Shown: one piece after another, positions 1 through 11,053 of the stretch
How positions within the stretch are numbered: the stretch's first letter is position 1
Layout: each line of letters begins with the position of its first letter
Made by a program: the position numbers and the translations under genes
Source of the DNA: Lycorma delicatula
Lineage: Eukaryota; Arthropoda; Insecta; Hemiptera; Fulgoridae
Assembly: GCF_047948215.1 (NCBI RefSeq)
Contig: NC_134462.1
Location: 113,597,937-113,661,936, forward strand
Reading direction: 5' to 3'
DNA: 64,000 nucleotides
The notes under the pieces: generated by a model
Databases searched by the model: none
What the model saw: the letters and a program-made list of their open reading frames with translations, nothing else
Told to the model about the DNA's origin: nothing

Positions 1-399
1 AATTTTTCGGATGTGAATGTTCGTATGTACGGTGTGTGTTCGGTGTTGGCCTCAGAATCACCTTATATCTCCAGAACTACTGGACAGATTTTACCAAACT
101 TGGTCAGATTGCTTCTATGTATGAGGCATTGATGCCATTAAATTTTCAACTAAAAAGGTCTAGGGAGTAAGGCTGCAGGGAAAGATCACTCTCAGTATTT
201 CAATATTTCGTCTAATTAAGAACATATTTTTCATTAATCGTTGAATTAAATAAACGAAAACATATTACATTTAAATAAAATGATAAATATTTTAAATTAA
301 GTTGTGTGTGTATGTGTATCCAAGAAACAACCTAAAGTTATAGGACTTTCACGGACGTTTTGGCCGCGTGACGGAAAAGTTCTACAACAACGTTGTCAG
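1..399 (+). repeat. Repeat family A, copy 1 (5' part lost at window edge)
   Basis: The same sequence recurs at about 43765-44510 (same orientation) and about 19840-20625 (reverse). Shared landmarks are a segment reading 'tatatctccagaactactgg', a following stretch about a gatgccattaaatt motif, and a distal part with 'gccgcgtgacggaaaa'. The family continues past the SINE at 411-568 to about 620. No ORF is seen. Full copies are about 750-800 bp; the class is unknown, probably a non-autonomous element. Confidence 0.75.
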
Positions 400-410
400 T
401 TTTTTATATT

Positions 411-568
411 TCCGGCCTCCGTGGCGCGAGTGGTAAAGTCTCGGACGCTTTCATCCTGAGGTCGCGGGATCGAATTCCGGTCAGGCATGGCATTTTTACA
501 CGCTAAAAAAATTGACATTCATCTCATCCTCTGAAGTAACACCTAACTGTAATTCCAGAGCTAAAAAA
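411..568 (+). mobile_element. tRNA-derived SINE-A with perfect 11 bp TSD
   Basis: A tRNA-like head carries an A box (tggcgcgagtggta) and a B box (gggatcgaattcc), followed by 'caggcatggcatttt' and a tail like 'cctctgaagtaacacctaac'. The direct repeat ttttttatatt lies on both sides (400-410 and 569-579). The insertion is inside repeat family A: the empty site can be read near 44478-44500. RNA polymerase III promoter boxes are visible; no protein is encoded. Confidence 0.85.
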
Positions 569-620
569 TTTTTTATATTGTCATTAATTGTAAACATTTT
601 ATGTATGATCTATATAATGT

Positions 621-1148
621 ATCGATCAGAATGATAAACGAATTTATTTCATTTATAATTTCCTGCTATCACAAAAATATTGAAACTAAAAGAAAAAAAT
701 GTCAATTTTTAATACAGTTTTTAAAAGTTAATTTTATTTTTATTTTTTAAAGTGCTCTGCAATGCACGGATATGTATTTTTTTATCCATTGATCAATTTC
801 CCAATTAATCTTGATTTTTCGTAAAAATATACCTTAAATATTAGAATTACATTAACTGTAAATGGTAGTAATACTAGCATTTCTATAGAAAAGATATGGT
901 GGTAACTTACATCAGATATTCGGTTAATGAAAAAAGAAACGGGAAACTACTACATTCCTCACTCTCTTTAATATCAAAAGATGAAAAGTATTGTCAAATA
1001 ATCTATTAGTAAATTTATTTACGTGTTGTTTAAACAATTGTTTTAAATGTTGTTTAAAATAAATATTTTATTAAATTAATTATGTAATAAACGTTACAGA
1101 TCAGATAAAACCATACTTTACTTGATGGAACCACGCAAGAACAAAAAA
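621..1148. other. AT-rich gap, no gene seen
   Basis: No coding or RNA signal seen. A short repeat around 918-975 (gaaactactacattcctcac) recurs at about 2258-2330 and partly at 2840-2865. Confidence 0.5.
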
Positions 1149-1849
1149 ATCTGATGTAGACACTAAATGACTACCTTGTTCGCCTACAAAATTACATATA
1201 CACGTTTTTTTTTTAATGAAAAATACATGGAATTTTTATTTCATTAAAAACTTCTGATATTGTTTCATTTTTTTTATTCTTATTATTGAATTATTATTTA
1301 TTGTTAATTTTTTTTACAATCAGAGCATAAAAACTATTAATAAATCAATATATTTAAATAAAAAAAAAAAAAATTAAAAAAGGAACTGTAGCCGAATTCG
1401 AACCGATGTGCCTTCCCGTTGAAAGATCCAAATGTTTCATTAATTAATATTTTATTTGGCTATAAATCTGTCACTAATGAAAATAAGTACCACTTATGAT
1501 ATATTGTTGAAAAGCTCTCGATGAGGGTTTATTACTGCAGTTAAGAAAAAGTCCAAAATTCTATTTTTTTTATTTTGGACAATTTTGGTTCAGTCGATTG
1601 CAAAGAAAAGGGGAAGTGCTTAATTAGATGTTACCATAGTCTTTAAAATTTCAACGTCCTACAGCTAATTGCTTTTGAGTTATGGTAGATACGTTCGTAC
1701 GTGCGTACATACATACGTACGTACAGTACAGACGTCACGCCGAAACTAGTCAAATTTATTCAGGGATGGTCAAAATGGATATTTCCGTTGAAATTTGAAA
1801 ACTGACATTTTTCGCGATGATGTTCCTTTATTTTGTACAAGGGTGTAAA
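1149..1849 (-). mobile_element. Family B element, copy 1
   Basis: One of seven copies of a ~650-710 bp repeat in this window. One end reads inward 'atctgatgt...gactaccttgttcg', the other ends 'gtacaagggtgta'; in better copies both ends carry acttccttgtacg as an inverted terminal motif. Interior landmarks are 'aactagtca..tt.attcag', 'gatggtcaaaatggatattt' and a B-box-like 'attcgaaccgatgtg'. No ORF. Orientation is assigned relative to copy 3 (16995-17687, called plus). Confidence 0.8.
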
Positions 1850-3060
1850 AAACAACCGAATTGAGGCTTTCTCATTTTTGAAGTTCATTAAACATGAAAA
1901 AACTGAAATCTCAAGTACGGTCCATAAAATTTTAGCAAGGCTAAACAGGCAAATTTAATTTTGTTATGAAACATTTTAATGCTTTTCATATCATCGGAAA
2001 TGTAAAAATTTTACAACAGCGGGTAAGGGAAAAAATTATCTGAAGCGTTGTAAATAAAATATTCATTGAAACTTGATACGAAACTAAATATTTTTCGTTT
2101 ATAATATCTTTGTAATTTATTTATCATAAAGTCACCTACAGGTGTTCAACAACTGAGATAGTTGAATTACAAGTGCTTTCATTACAATAATAATAATCGC
2201 TACATAAAAGTCCCTTTTGTGAAAATTTATATGGACAAAATATAATTACTTAATTGGCATATTCGGTTGATATAGTAAGCACGAGAAACTACTTCATTTC
2301 TTACTTTCCACATTATACCTGATGGTAGATTTTAGAGAGTGGTTGGTCTGTATGCTCATAGGTCATGAATGAAGACAACGCCTTTTTGCTTGTTCAATAT
2401 TGGTGTAATGAATTGCCGTCTTGACAGTTAATGACATGAATTGTAACATAACGTATAACTTGACATATAAAAATAAAATAATATACAACATTAAAGCTAA
2501 CGTTCATTCGAACAAAGAATGGAATCCATCCGAACTAAGAGTATGACGTGACCGCCTTGGATCAGATTCGAGGGCCGAACACTAGTAGAAGCGGAACTCT
2601 CCGGTGAGCGCTAGCACCCACTAGATCGCAGCACCGGACGGCTCGACGTGGAACGGAACACCTGACATTGGATAAATATTATTATTGAGGAAAGTTGTGT
2701 CTCTATCAGTCATCTGGTTATAGTACCTAATAGAAAAAAAGGAGTTAAAAACTATACCCAATGTTACTTAAATCATTGAGTGTATCAAAGGAATCCTCGT
2801 AGACACATACATTATGATTCTGCGCAAGGTAAAAAAAGATCATCTGAAACTACTACATTTCTTTATTTTTTACACTGATCAGTTTGATGGTTCGTTTTCT
2901 TTTGCGATTCTAAAGTTATAACATTCATCTATTTCAGCGTGACTTAAAACTCAACGTTCTTTCTTTTCTTTTTTTTTAATGAAAAAACTTTTATTTAAAA
3001 AATATAATCAAGAATTATTTAATCTAAAATTAAATAAAATCAATTTTGAACCTGAGTTTG
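1850..3060. other. Intergenic, no gene seen
   Basis: AT-rich. Two copies of the short 'gaaactacttcatt' repeat (2258-2330, 2840-2865) and a small GC-richer patch at about 2555-2665 that I cannot classify. No reading frame resembles a known protein. Confidence 0.45.
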
Positions 3061-3063
3061 TTC

Positions 3064-3145
3064 AACACTATAAATTTACCGGTACAGTTATATTACACTG
3101 ATAACTCGCTAATTACTTCAATTGTTAATGAAACTATAAATAAAA
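3064..3145 (+). mobile_element. SINE-B variant, 3' fragment
   Basis: Matches the 3' part of the SINE variants at 6483-6775 and 23122-23366: 'tttaccggtacagttatatt', then 'acactgataa' and an 'attgttaatg..actataaa' end. The tRNA-like head is missing. Confidence 0.6.
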
Positions 3146-4257
3146 GTATTTAAAAAAAAAATTCGAACAAATTTATAATAAAATGAAACGAAAGAAAAAC
3201 TATTAGCTTGATTATTAGTGTATTAAAAAATTAATTCGACAAAGGTCAGAGAAAAATGTTCGGGTAGTAGAAAAATGTATGAAACCATAGAATAATATTA
3301 ATTTAATGAAATTTATACGAGTGAGCAAGATAATGTCCAAATTTTCAATTTTTGTAAAGGTAAATAATTTTCTGGACCAGATGAAAATTAATAAAAAAAA
3401 TTAATTCCTATACAAAACACTTTTCAACAATGAAGTATTTTTTTATATTCCATAAAAGATTTACATCTTATGAACTCTTTCAGTTTTTTAAGCGAATCTT
3501 CTTAACGCAGGCTTCTGGATGGTAAATAAACTGGGAAAAAAGGAGCGTCACGAAAAATCGTCACGCGCTAGCGGATTCCTCACTATGCCTACCGCGTGTG
3601 ATGCAATACCAGCTGACCATATAGTAAACAAATCACGCGTTCCAACTTATAATAATGATTAAACTTCAATTCTATGTTTAATTTTTTCTATGTTTTATGT
3701 AAATAAATATTTTTTTAATGGTATATTTCATTGTTAGTTCATATTTCTTATTAATAAAAAAAAAAATTATTTTTGTATATTGCCTATACGTTATTTTGCA
3801 CCATTAATAAATAATTCATATAACATTCCGTAAGAAGCTTCACTTCCATCGTGTGTCCACGCACCGATACACTCGTTTTAACTTTTATATATCTTCTTTT
3901 TTTTTAATTATGACATGTGTAAGCAGTATATATGCACAATGTTTATAACTTTCATGTAAGTGCGACATTCATTTATCTAAATATACACAATTTCCTTTCG
4001 CTAGAGTACATAGAAATAAAGAAGGCCCTTGATAATGTTCTCGTAACAGATGGAGAGCAGATTTTATTTTTTCAAATTCATTCACCGATTTTACTACAAG
4101 TTTTTTTTAGCTTATATACTCTCATTAAAGATTACAATTAACGTTTTTGAAAGATTTCAAAAATAAAACTGCATTCTGAATTTTATTTTTATTTTTTAAT
4201 ATAATTAAAGTTTTTTGTATACTAGAATTACAAATAGTTGGTGACCTACATTTTCAG
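3146..4257. other. AT-rich gap, no gene seen
   Basis: A GC-richer patch at about 3540-3640 contains two 'cgtcacg' words, but no family could be assigned. The short open frame at 3932-4141 resembles nothing I know and is probably chance. Confidence 0.45.
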
Positions 4258-4270
4258 TTAATTTAATTAA

Positions 4271-4560
4271 ACCCACCGGGTTGGTCTAGTAGTGAACGCA
4301 TCTTCCCAAATCAGCTGATTTGGAAGTCGAGAATTCCAGCGTTCAAGTCCTAGTAAAGGCAGTTGCTTTTATACGGATTTGAATACTAGATCGTGGATAC
4401 CGGTGTTCATTGGCGTTTGGGTTTCAATTAACCACACACCTCAGGACGGTCAACCTAAGACTGTACAAGACTATACTTCATTTACATTCATACATATCAT
4501 CCTCTGATGTATTATCTAAATGGTAATTCCCGGAGGCTAAACAGAAAAAAGAAAGAGAAC
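4271..4560 (+). mobile_element. tRNA-derived SINE-B, full length, 13 bp TSD
   Basis: Full copy of the second SINE family. A box 'ttggtctagtagtg', B box 'gcgttcaagtcc', then a body with 'gaatactagatcgtggatac' and a tail 'cctctgatgtattatctaaa' ending in 'ggctaaacag' and an A-rich stretch. The perfect TSD ttaatttaattaa is at 4258-4270 and 4561-4573. Between the two boxes lies a perfect 18 bp palindrome (4306-4323, core aaatcagctgattt). Well preserved, so probably a recent insertion. Confidence 0.9.
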
Positions 4561-4573
4561 TTAATTTAATTAA

Positions 4574-5733
4574 TACTTATGAAGAATAAAGAATTAAAAA
4601 ACTGTAAAGGAAGACTAATAATGAAATACGTGAAACAAATAATGAAGGGTACAATTAAAGCTTATAAACTGAATTATTTTGAATTAATTTTTTAATGTAT
4701 TTATCTTATTGTATTTTACGTATTTAATATTAAAAAAATTAATATAGACCTTTAATCACACCTATACTTTAATTTATTATTATTTGTAAATTTTTTTATA
4801 CTGCTGTGATTAAGGTTTTACCGCAGTCTTCCTTGATCCATCCAGGGAAGTACTAGGACAGTTCCTTTTTATCTGTAAAGTAGCATGTTTATCGATTCTT
4901 TACGTGATCTATATAATGTACTATAAATTTATCAAAATAAAAGTTTATTATTATTATTTTTTTATTTTTATTTAAACGATTAGAAAATAATATTAAGAAA
5001 TGACAAATTGCATCAAACCAGTCAATTTTAATCCTTCGTGGCTTTTAAAAGTAGATTTCCGTATTGTTTATTAACCTTTATAATAAGCTTATAGTTTTTT
5101 GTAAACATATCCTTAAAATTAAATTTACAATTTAAATAAACCTAAAAATGTTTTGGGGCTGATCTAGGTCTACGAACAATAATCAAAGTACTATAACTAT
5201 AGGAAGTAATTTAAAAAAAGTTTTAAAAATATTTTAATATTGTTAAAATTATTTTGCTTACAAACACTATTATTTTTTATTTAAATATTAATATTAAATG
5301 CAGTGACTAAAATATTTACGCTTGATTCCCTAAAGAAGTAATAACCTGTAAACTTGAACTATAAAATTTAACTGCACTATGACTTAATCAACCGGTAAAA
5401 AAAAAAACTTTATTTCCCTCCCACACATACTCTGAGCTAAATTTTACACGTTACTACTGTGATTAAATAGAGGGAAAAAACAACTATTTTTATTTTCTTT
5501 TTTTACTGATAAATTTGAACACGATGAGATATAAGATCTTCTCAAAATTTTCCCGACATCTCATTTTTATTTTATATAACTAATTCCTCTAATATAAAGA
5601 ATGTTACATCTAATTCCATAAATGTATATCCAATTATTTCTGACACATAAATAAAATTTAAGTCAACCATACAGACAAATAAAAGAATTTTAAAGGGAAA
5701 ATTACATAATTTTAAACTTCAAATCTTTGAAAA
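4574..5733. other. AT-rich gap, no gene seen
   Basis: No repeat of this window and no coding similarity recognised. Confidence 0.45.
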
Positions 5734-6423
5734 ATTCTGATGTGGAACAACATGGACTTTCTTGTTCGCCAGTTAAATTATATTCACATTTAAAAAGATG
5801 AAAATTACATAAAATTTTATTTCATTAATAACTTCTAATATTTTTTTCTTTTTTTTGTTATTGAATTATTATTCATCGTAAATTTTTTTTACAATCAGAG
5901 GTTAATAATAATTATTAATAAATCAATATATTTAAACTAAAAAAAATTAAAAAAAAGGAAATGAAGTTTTATTCGAACCGATTTGCCTTCCCCTAAGATC
6001 CAAATATTTCATTAATTAAAATTTTATTTGGCTATAACTTTGGAACCAATGAAAATCAGTCCCACTTGTATACGTTGTATTATATATAGTTGAAAAGTTC
6101 TCATTGTGTGCTTACTATTGCAGTTAAGAAAGAGGCCAAAATCCAATTTTTCTTTGGATTTTGGGCTTTTTTGAACAAATTTCGTGCATTCGATTGCAAT
6201 AAAAAAGGGAAGTGCACAACTAAAAGTTACAACGATCCTAAATCCAAAATGTCAACATCCTACGGCTAATCGTTTTTGTGTTATACGTACGTACGCACAG
6301 ACGTCACGTCGAAACTAGTCAAAATGGGTTCAGGGATGGTCACAATGGATATTTCCGTTGAAATTTGAAAACCGAAGTGTTTCGCAAACACAATACTTCC
6401 TTTACTTCGTACAAGGAAGTAAA
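5734..6423 (-). mobile_element. Family B element, copy 2
   Basis: Begins 'attctgatgtgg' and ends 'gtacaaggaagta'. It shows the conserved central stem-loop clearly: ccaaaatccaa at 6135-6145 pairs with ttggattttgg at 6154-6164. No ORF. Confidence 0.85.
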
Positions 6424-6482
6424 ATTAAATGATAAAAATCCAACAGAATGTATTATTTTATATCTACAGCAATACATTTTAA

Positions 6483-6775
6483 CTTACCGGGTTGGTTTAG
6501 TGTTAAACTCGTTCTTGTAAATCAGCTGATTTCGACGTCAAGAATTCTCAGGTTCAAATTCTACAAAAAGGTGGATGCTTTTATGCGGATTTGAATACTA
6601 GATCGTGGATACCGATATACTTTGATATTTGGGTTTCAATTAACCACACATCTCAGGAACGGTTGGCCTGAGATTGTTAAAGATTATACATTTACCGGTA
6701 CAGATACACTGGTACATGTACATTACACTGATAAGTGGGTAATGACTTTAATTGTTGATGGGACTATAAAAAAAA
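6483..6775 (+). mobile_element. SINE-B variant with divergent 3' half
   Basis: The head has 'accgggttggtttagtg' (A box) and 'aggttcaaattc' (B box) around the conserved 'aatcagctgattt' palindrome. The body agrees with other SINE-B copies through 'ttaaccacacatctcagg', then switches to a different 3' end ('tttaccggtacag', 'acactgataa', 'attgttgatgg') shared with 3064-3145 and 23122-23366. This defines a subfamily with its own 3' tail. Confidence 0.8.
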
Positions 6776-7073
6776 AGAACACAGGTTTTTTAAGGATTAA
6801 AAAAGTAGTTATAATTATGAGATCCTAAGTAAATTATCTAAGAATAACATAGTGATTTTCAGAACAACTCCTCTTAAGTGAGATATCATCTCATTTAAGA
6901 ACATCCTTCCTGTTGTAAATTTCCTGTTAAATTCAACAACTGAAAAATAAAATTAAAAAGCAATGAGCAAAGAAGAATATTTGAAAAAGGTTGATTTCTT
7001 TTGAATTTTTTAATTGTAATTTTCCTTTGTTGATATTACTACAAAGGTTTGAAGATTGTGAGCGAGATAAATA

Positions 7074-7175
7074 AATGGAATTTTTTTGGGTATGAAAAAT
7101 GCCTAACTGGGATTCAAACCCGGGACCTCTGGATGAAAGGCCAAGACGGTACCACTTCTCCACGTAGATCGGCCA
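7074..7175 (-). mobile_element. tRNA-derived SINE-A, minus strand
   Basis: Reverse complement reads ggccgatct..., an A-box-like gtggta stretch, then 'aggtcccgggtttgaatccc' (B box) and a 'catttttcatacc' continuation. The shared 3' tail of the family is missing or diverged. Confidence 0.75.
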
Positions 7176-7306
7176 AATATTTATTTTTTAATTAAAATAT
7201 TTTATTTTTTAATTGTTTACATAGATTATTTTTATTATTTAAATAGTTAAATTTACAAAACAGGAAAGGTAGTTACGTACAGATATAGTAATATATATAT
7301 ATATGT

Positions 7307-8238
7307 ATAGGATGTCCTTTAAAGGTGAGACAAAACTCTAAGAAGTGATTCTATTTAACATACTGAAGAAAAATCGTCCAGTAACATAAGTCCGAAAACG
7401 CATATTTTTCTGTCTGTCCGCCGTTTTGTGTTTTTTAAGAAAAAAATTATTTTTCAGGAACGGTTGAAGATATCGCAATAAAATTTTATATATTTTTTTT
7501 AAACTAACATTTTTTAAAAGAAAAAAAATAACGATACGCTTCATTGACAAATTTCAAAATGGCGGTCTTTTCAATTTTAAATATCTTAGGAATTATTAGA
7601 TTTATCAAATTGTGTTGTATAATAATTATTGTGTATTTTTTTTGTGAACAAAACGACACCTTAGTCGTAAAACTCTGACGACAAACAAAAGAGTTATTGC
7701 GAAAAGTAGGCCTGAACCGATATTGCAGCCGTCTTGTTTTTTTTTTATTTTGCTATCGTGGTTTCAGAAAATTTGATTTATTAACGATAATAAAAAAAAA
7801 ACACGATGAGCGCCATATCGGTTTAGGTTTACTTTTTTCAATAACTCTGTTTGTCGTCGGATTTTTCCGACTAAGGTGTCGTTTTGTTCACAAAAAAATG
7901 CTTTATAATTTGTATAGTACAACACAATTTGATACATCTGATAATTTCTAAAATATTTAAGATTGCAAAATTGAAAAGACCGCCATTTTTAAATTTGACA
8001 ACGAAGAGTATCGTTATTTTTTTTCCTATTAAAAAATGGTAGTTTAAATTAAATTACAAAATTGTATTGCATTATTTCCAACCATTTTTGAAAAATAAAT
8101 TTTTATTTAATAAACAAAAAATGGCGACAGAGAGAACAATATGCGTTTTCGGACCTATGTTCGCTGTTCATTTTTTCTTCAGTATGTTAACTAGAATCAC
8201 TTCCTAGAAATTGGTCTCACCTTTTAAGGACACTGTAT
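7307..8238. mobile_element. Long fold-back element (arms ~440 bp, loop ~40 bp)
   Basis: The left arm (about 7307-7748) and right arm (about 7790-8238) are imperfect reverse complements over nearly their whole length. Paired landmarks include cctttaaaggtgagac/gtctcaccttttaagg at the tips, cgaaaacgcatat/atatgcgttttcg, aaaatggcggtcttttcaat/attgaaaagaccgccatttt, and aacaaaacgacaccttagtc/gactaaggtgtcgttttgtt. The unpaired loop is about 7749-7789. Outer ends sit next to TA-rich sequence, compatible with a TA target. The short open frames inside overlap the arms and are not credible genes. Probably a non-autonomous DNA transposon with very long inverted repeats; a transcript would form a long hairpin RNA. 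Confidence 0.9.
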
Positions 8239-9074
8239 ATTTTTAAAATCAAAATTCATATTTTATAAATGAATAATATTGCCGACCCGTAACCCTTTGT
8301 ATTATTTTTAAACCATTAAATTTGGTAATTCTTAAATATCAAATATATACATTTTTTTATTTTTTATTAAAAACGCGCCTAGACCTGTTAAAGACGAAAT
8401 GCAAACATTTACTTTGAAACTTTATACGTGCATAAGTTTGATTCAATTCCATCAAAGAAATAATGTTTTAATGAATTTATATTTATATTTTGCTACATTT
8501 TTATCAACTGTTTTAATTAAAAATCTGAAGACACAACTGTTATATTTTTGTGCTACTTTAATTTACAAAAGTTGATAATGTAAAAGATTTTACCAGGGAT
8601 TCAAGAAATAATATTTTGCAACTCCTCACTTTCGCATTAGATAAGGCAAGAGATTTTGTTAAACCTCCCATCCAAAATTATGTTTACGTAATTAATATAT
8701 GGGATCTATATTAGCGCACCAAATATTAAGGTACACTGTATATAATTTAATTTTGCTTCTCATTAATATTTATCGTGTAAATTTTCTAATTCTTATTCTT
8801 ATTACAATTCTATTTGGTAACAAAAAGAAATATTCGTAGGATTTCTGTCGAGACTTTACGTTTTTTATACTTAATGAAAGTAACACATCTGCTCTTTTAT
8901 TAATAAGACTAGCGTACTTAAAAATATGCTTAAGAAGAGAATTTTTATAATAACCAAAAAGTTGATCCGGTCCCCACTTCACTATTGATTTATATTAAAA
9001 AATACGATAATACTTTTTTCATAATACAATAAAGCTCTTTTTTTTCTTATTGCATTACTATAATACATTCAATA
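8239..9074. other. AT-rich gap, no gene seen
   Basis: No family or reading frame recognised; the minus-strand frame at 8770-8982 has no recognisable motif. Confidence 0.45.
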
Positions 9075-9275
9075 TTATGTGAATATGAGGGCGTTGCAGC
9101 ATGATAAAGCACGTTCTTTTTGTTTAATATATTCTATCTTCAACCCCTCGGTATAGTCCTTTTTACACCCCCTTCTAGACGCATAAGGGTAGCCAGAACA
9201 TCCCTCAGGTGAGAGATCGGGACGGTCGGTTGGTAATTTATCACGGTGATGTGGTAGTAGTCCTGTACATCTCAC
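9075..9275 (-). other. GC-richer patch with short open frame, probable TE remnant
   Basis: A 66-codon minus-strand frame lies in a patch of clearly higher GC than its surroundings. Composition resembles that of the R1/I-type LINE remnants elsewhere in this window, but I see no domain. TE origin is inference. Confidence 0.25.
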
Positions 9276-9678
9276 CCTCTCTTCTACACGCCCCGCCCGT
9301 TACCGCTCTCTTCTACACGTCACCTTTTCACTACACACCTTTCAGCAACATACATAAGAGTCGACATTTACAATACGGTTGAACCTTTATCCCATCATGA
9401 TAGTATACAACACACTGCCTACTTTAGTACTACTGCTTTAATATAGAAGACTCGATCAAAAAAAAAAAAAAGAAAGAAAGGAAAAACTACCCACTAAATA
9501 CAACGTTACCTTTACAAATTTTATTTTTTGTTAAAACATTTAAAACTCCCTAACAAACATAATATATATTAGATTAAAAATCAAAATCTGATAAAGCATT
9601 ATTTAAAACCTTTTGTTTTCAATGATTTAGAAATACACCTACAATTATACATATATAAATATATATATAAATTAAATG

Positions 9679-9738
9679 TAGAGAGAGAGAGAGATCATAT
9701 ATAGAGAGAGTTACATATGCAGAGAGAGAGAGAGAGAC
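9679..9738. repeat. (GA)n microsatellite, interrupted
   Basis: Three GA runs separated by 'tcatatat' and 'ttacatatgc' interruptions. Confidence 0.9.
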
Positions 9739-10197
9739 TAGTAATTCATTTTTATAATAGCTTTTGATTTTTTTTTTCAAGACAAACAATATGAATAATA
9801 TTTTAAGTTTCAGGAAAGAATCCTTGCAGCATTTTTTGCCGACTGTTTAACAAGGGTATATTTTAAGACTACCCTAATGCATTAACCTATACGATAAATA
9901 TTATAAAACAGGAGGTTAGGTGATGTTTATCCTCCTGTACAAATAGTTGGCTGTATATTTTGTAATTGTTAGAACGGTTGAATTGATTATTTTTATAAAA
10001 CATCAAATAATTCATTTTAATCATATTAAACAGAAAACAATAATTTTCTGAAATTTATCAGAAAAAATAGAATAGAAAGAAAAACATGAAAATATAAATA
10101 CAAAATATGAAACTGAAAGTAAATAGATGTTACTATTTTATTTTTATTTTTTTAAATTAATTCGTAAAAATATTAAAATTACTTGATATTTATAGAA

Positions 10198-10211
10198 AAC
10201 ACACACACACA

Positions 10212-10278
<67 letters not shown>
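10198..10278. repeat. (AC)n microsatellite
   Basis: About 80 bp of AC repeat with one 'at' interruption near 10217, ending in an AT run. Confidence 0.95.
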
Positions 10279-10285
<7 letters not shown>

Positions 10286-10420
10286 AAAATAAAATTTAAT
10301 GCGATGGTTTACGAAGAAAATCAGATGTCATTTGGTCAACTTATTATGGAAGAATATGTTTTTTAAAGGTCAGTAACACAATTGAGTTGACTGATTTTAA
10401 TACCGATGTTCTTCGGTTTG

Positions 10421-10613
10421 GATTATTTTGGTATTTAAATTTGGTAATTATAATATATATTGTGTTTCACCCGTTCATCTATTTCTTTGATTAGATTATT
10501 ATTTACTATTTGGACGTTAAAATGATTGTTAGAAAGAATACTGGAGTAATACGAAAATTTACGTTTGCACTCAGTTAATTTTGAAAAGAACGTGGTATAA
10601 GTATTTGTTCCTG
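10421..10613 (-). pseudogene. CR1/Daphne-like LINE, ORF2 C-terminal end (minus)
   Basis: The reverse complement matches the last part of the LINE at 11054-11816, including 'taatcaaagaaatagatgaa' and 'cgggtgaaac'. It therefore encodes the same extreme C-terminus of a non-LTR reverse transcriptase. The copy is 5'-truncated and lies in inverted orientation about 1 kb from its partner. Family placement is by resemblance only. Confidence 0.75.
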
Positions 10614-10648
10614 GTTAACAAGTATTGTACAAAATAAACCGCAATTCT

Positions 10649-10757
10649 CAGGAGTGGTCGACCTGTACAAGACTATACTTCATTCACATTTATACATATC
10701 ATCCTCTGAAGTAATACCTTACGGTGGTTCCAGAGGCTAAACAGAAAAAGAGTGTGC
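10649..10757 (+). mobile_element. SINE-B 3' fragment
   Basis: Contains 'gacctgtacaagactatact', the 'catcctctgaagtaatacc' tail and 'ggctaaacag'. The head is missing; no TSD found. Confidence 0.75.
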
Positions 10758-11053
10758 TTTTAACAGAAAAATCAAGGATCGTCAAAAAACAAGTGAGTAA
10801 TTTAAAAGAAGAATCAGATAAATTATAAGAAATAAACTAGATATTATTTTCTGAATATTAACAAAATAAAAAAGTTGATAACAAAGTTGTACAACTTCAG
10901 TTATTTATTCTTATTTAGTTGATAATAATTAAACATGAAAAAAAAGATATCTATGATTTAGTTTTTGGGATAGTGGTAATTTATGAAGTTTTATTTTAAA
11001 ATGATCAGTATAGAGTTATATTCTTACGGTCAACCTAAATAAATAAAAAATAT

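Noticed and set aside
1380..1430. tRNA gene suggested by 'attcgaaccgatgtgcc' in family B
   Set aside because: The bases flanking the T-loop-like word cannot form a T stem and no acceptor or anticodon arm is present. The motif is part of the family B body in all copies.
2555..2665. GC-richer patch as a possible exon
   Set aside because: No open frame of useful length and no recognisable protein motif on either strand.
7697..7951. 84-codon open frame inside the fold-back element
   Set aside because: It spans the loop and both inverted arms; the pairing explains the sequence better than coding does.
9679..10278. CRISPR-like or structured tandem array
   Set aside because: The GA and AC runs are simple microsatellites with no spacers, and the sequence is eukaryotic.
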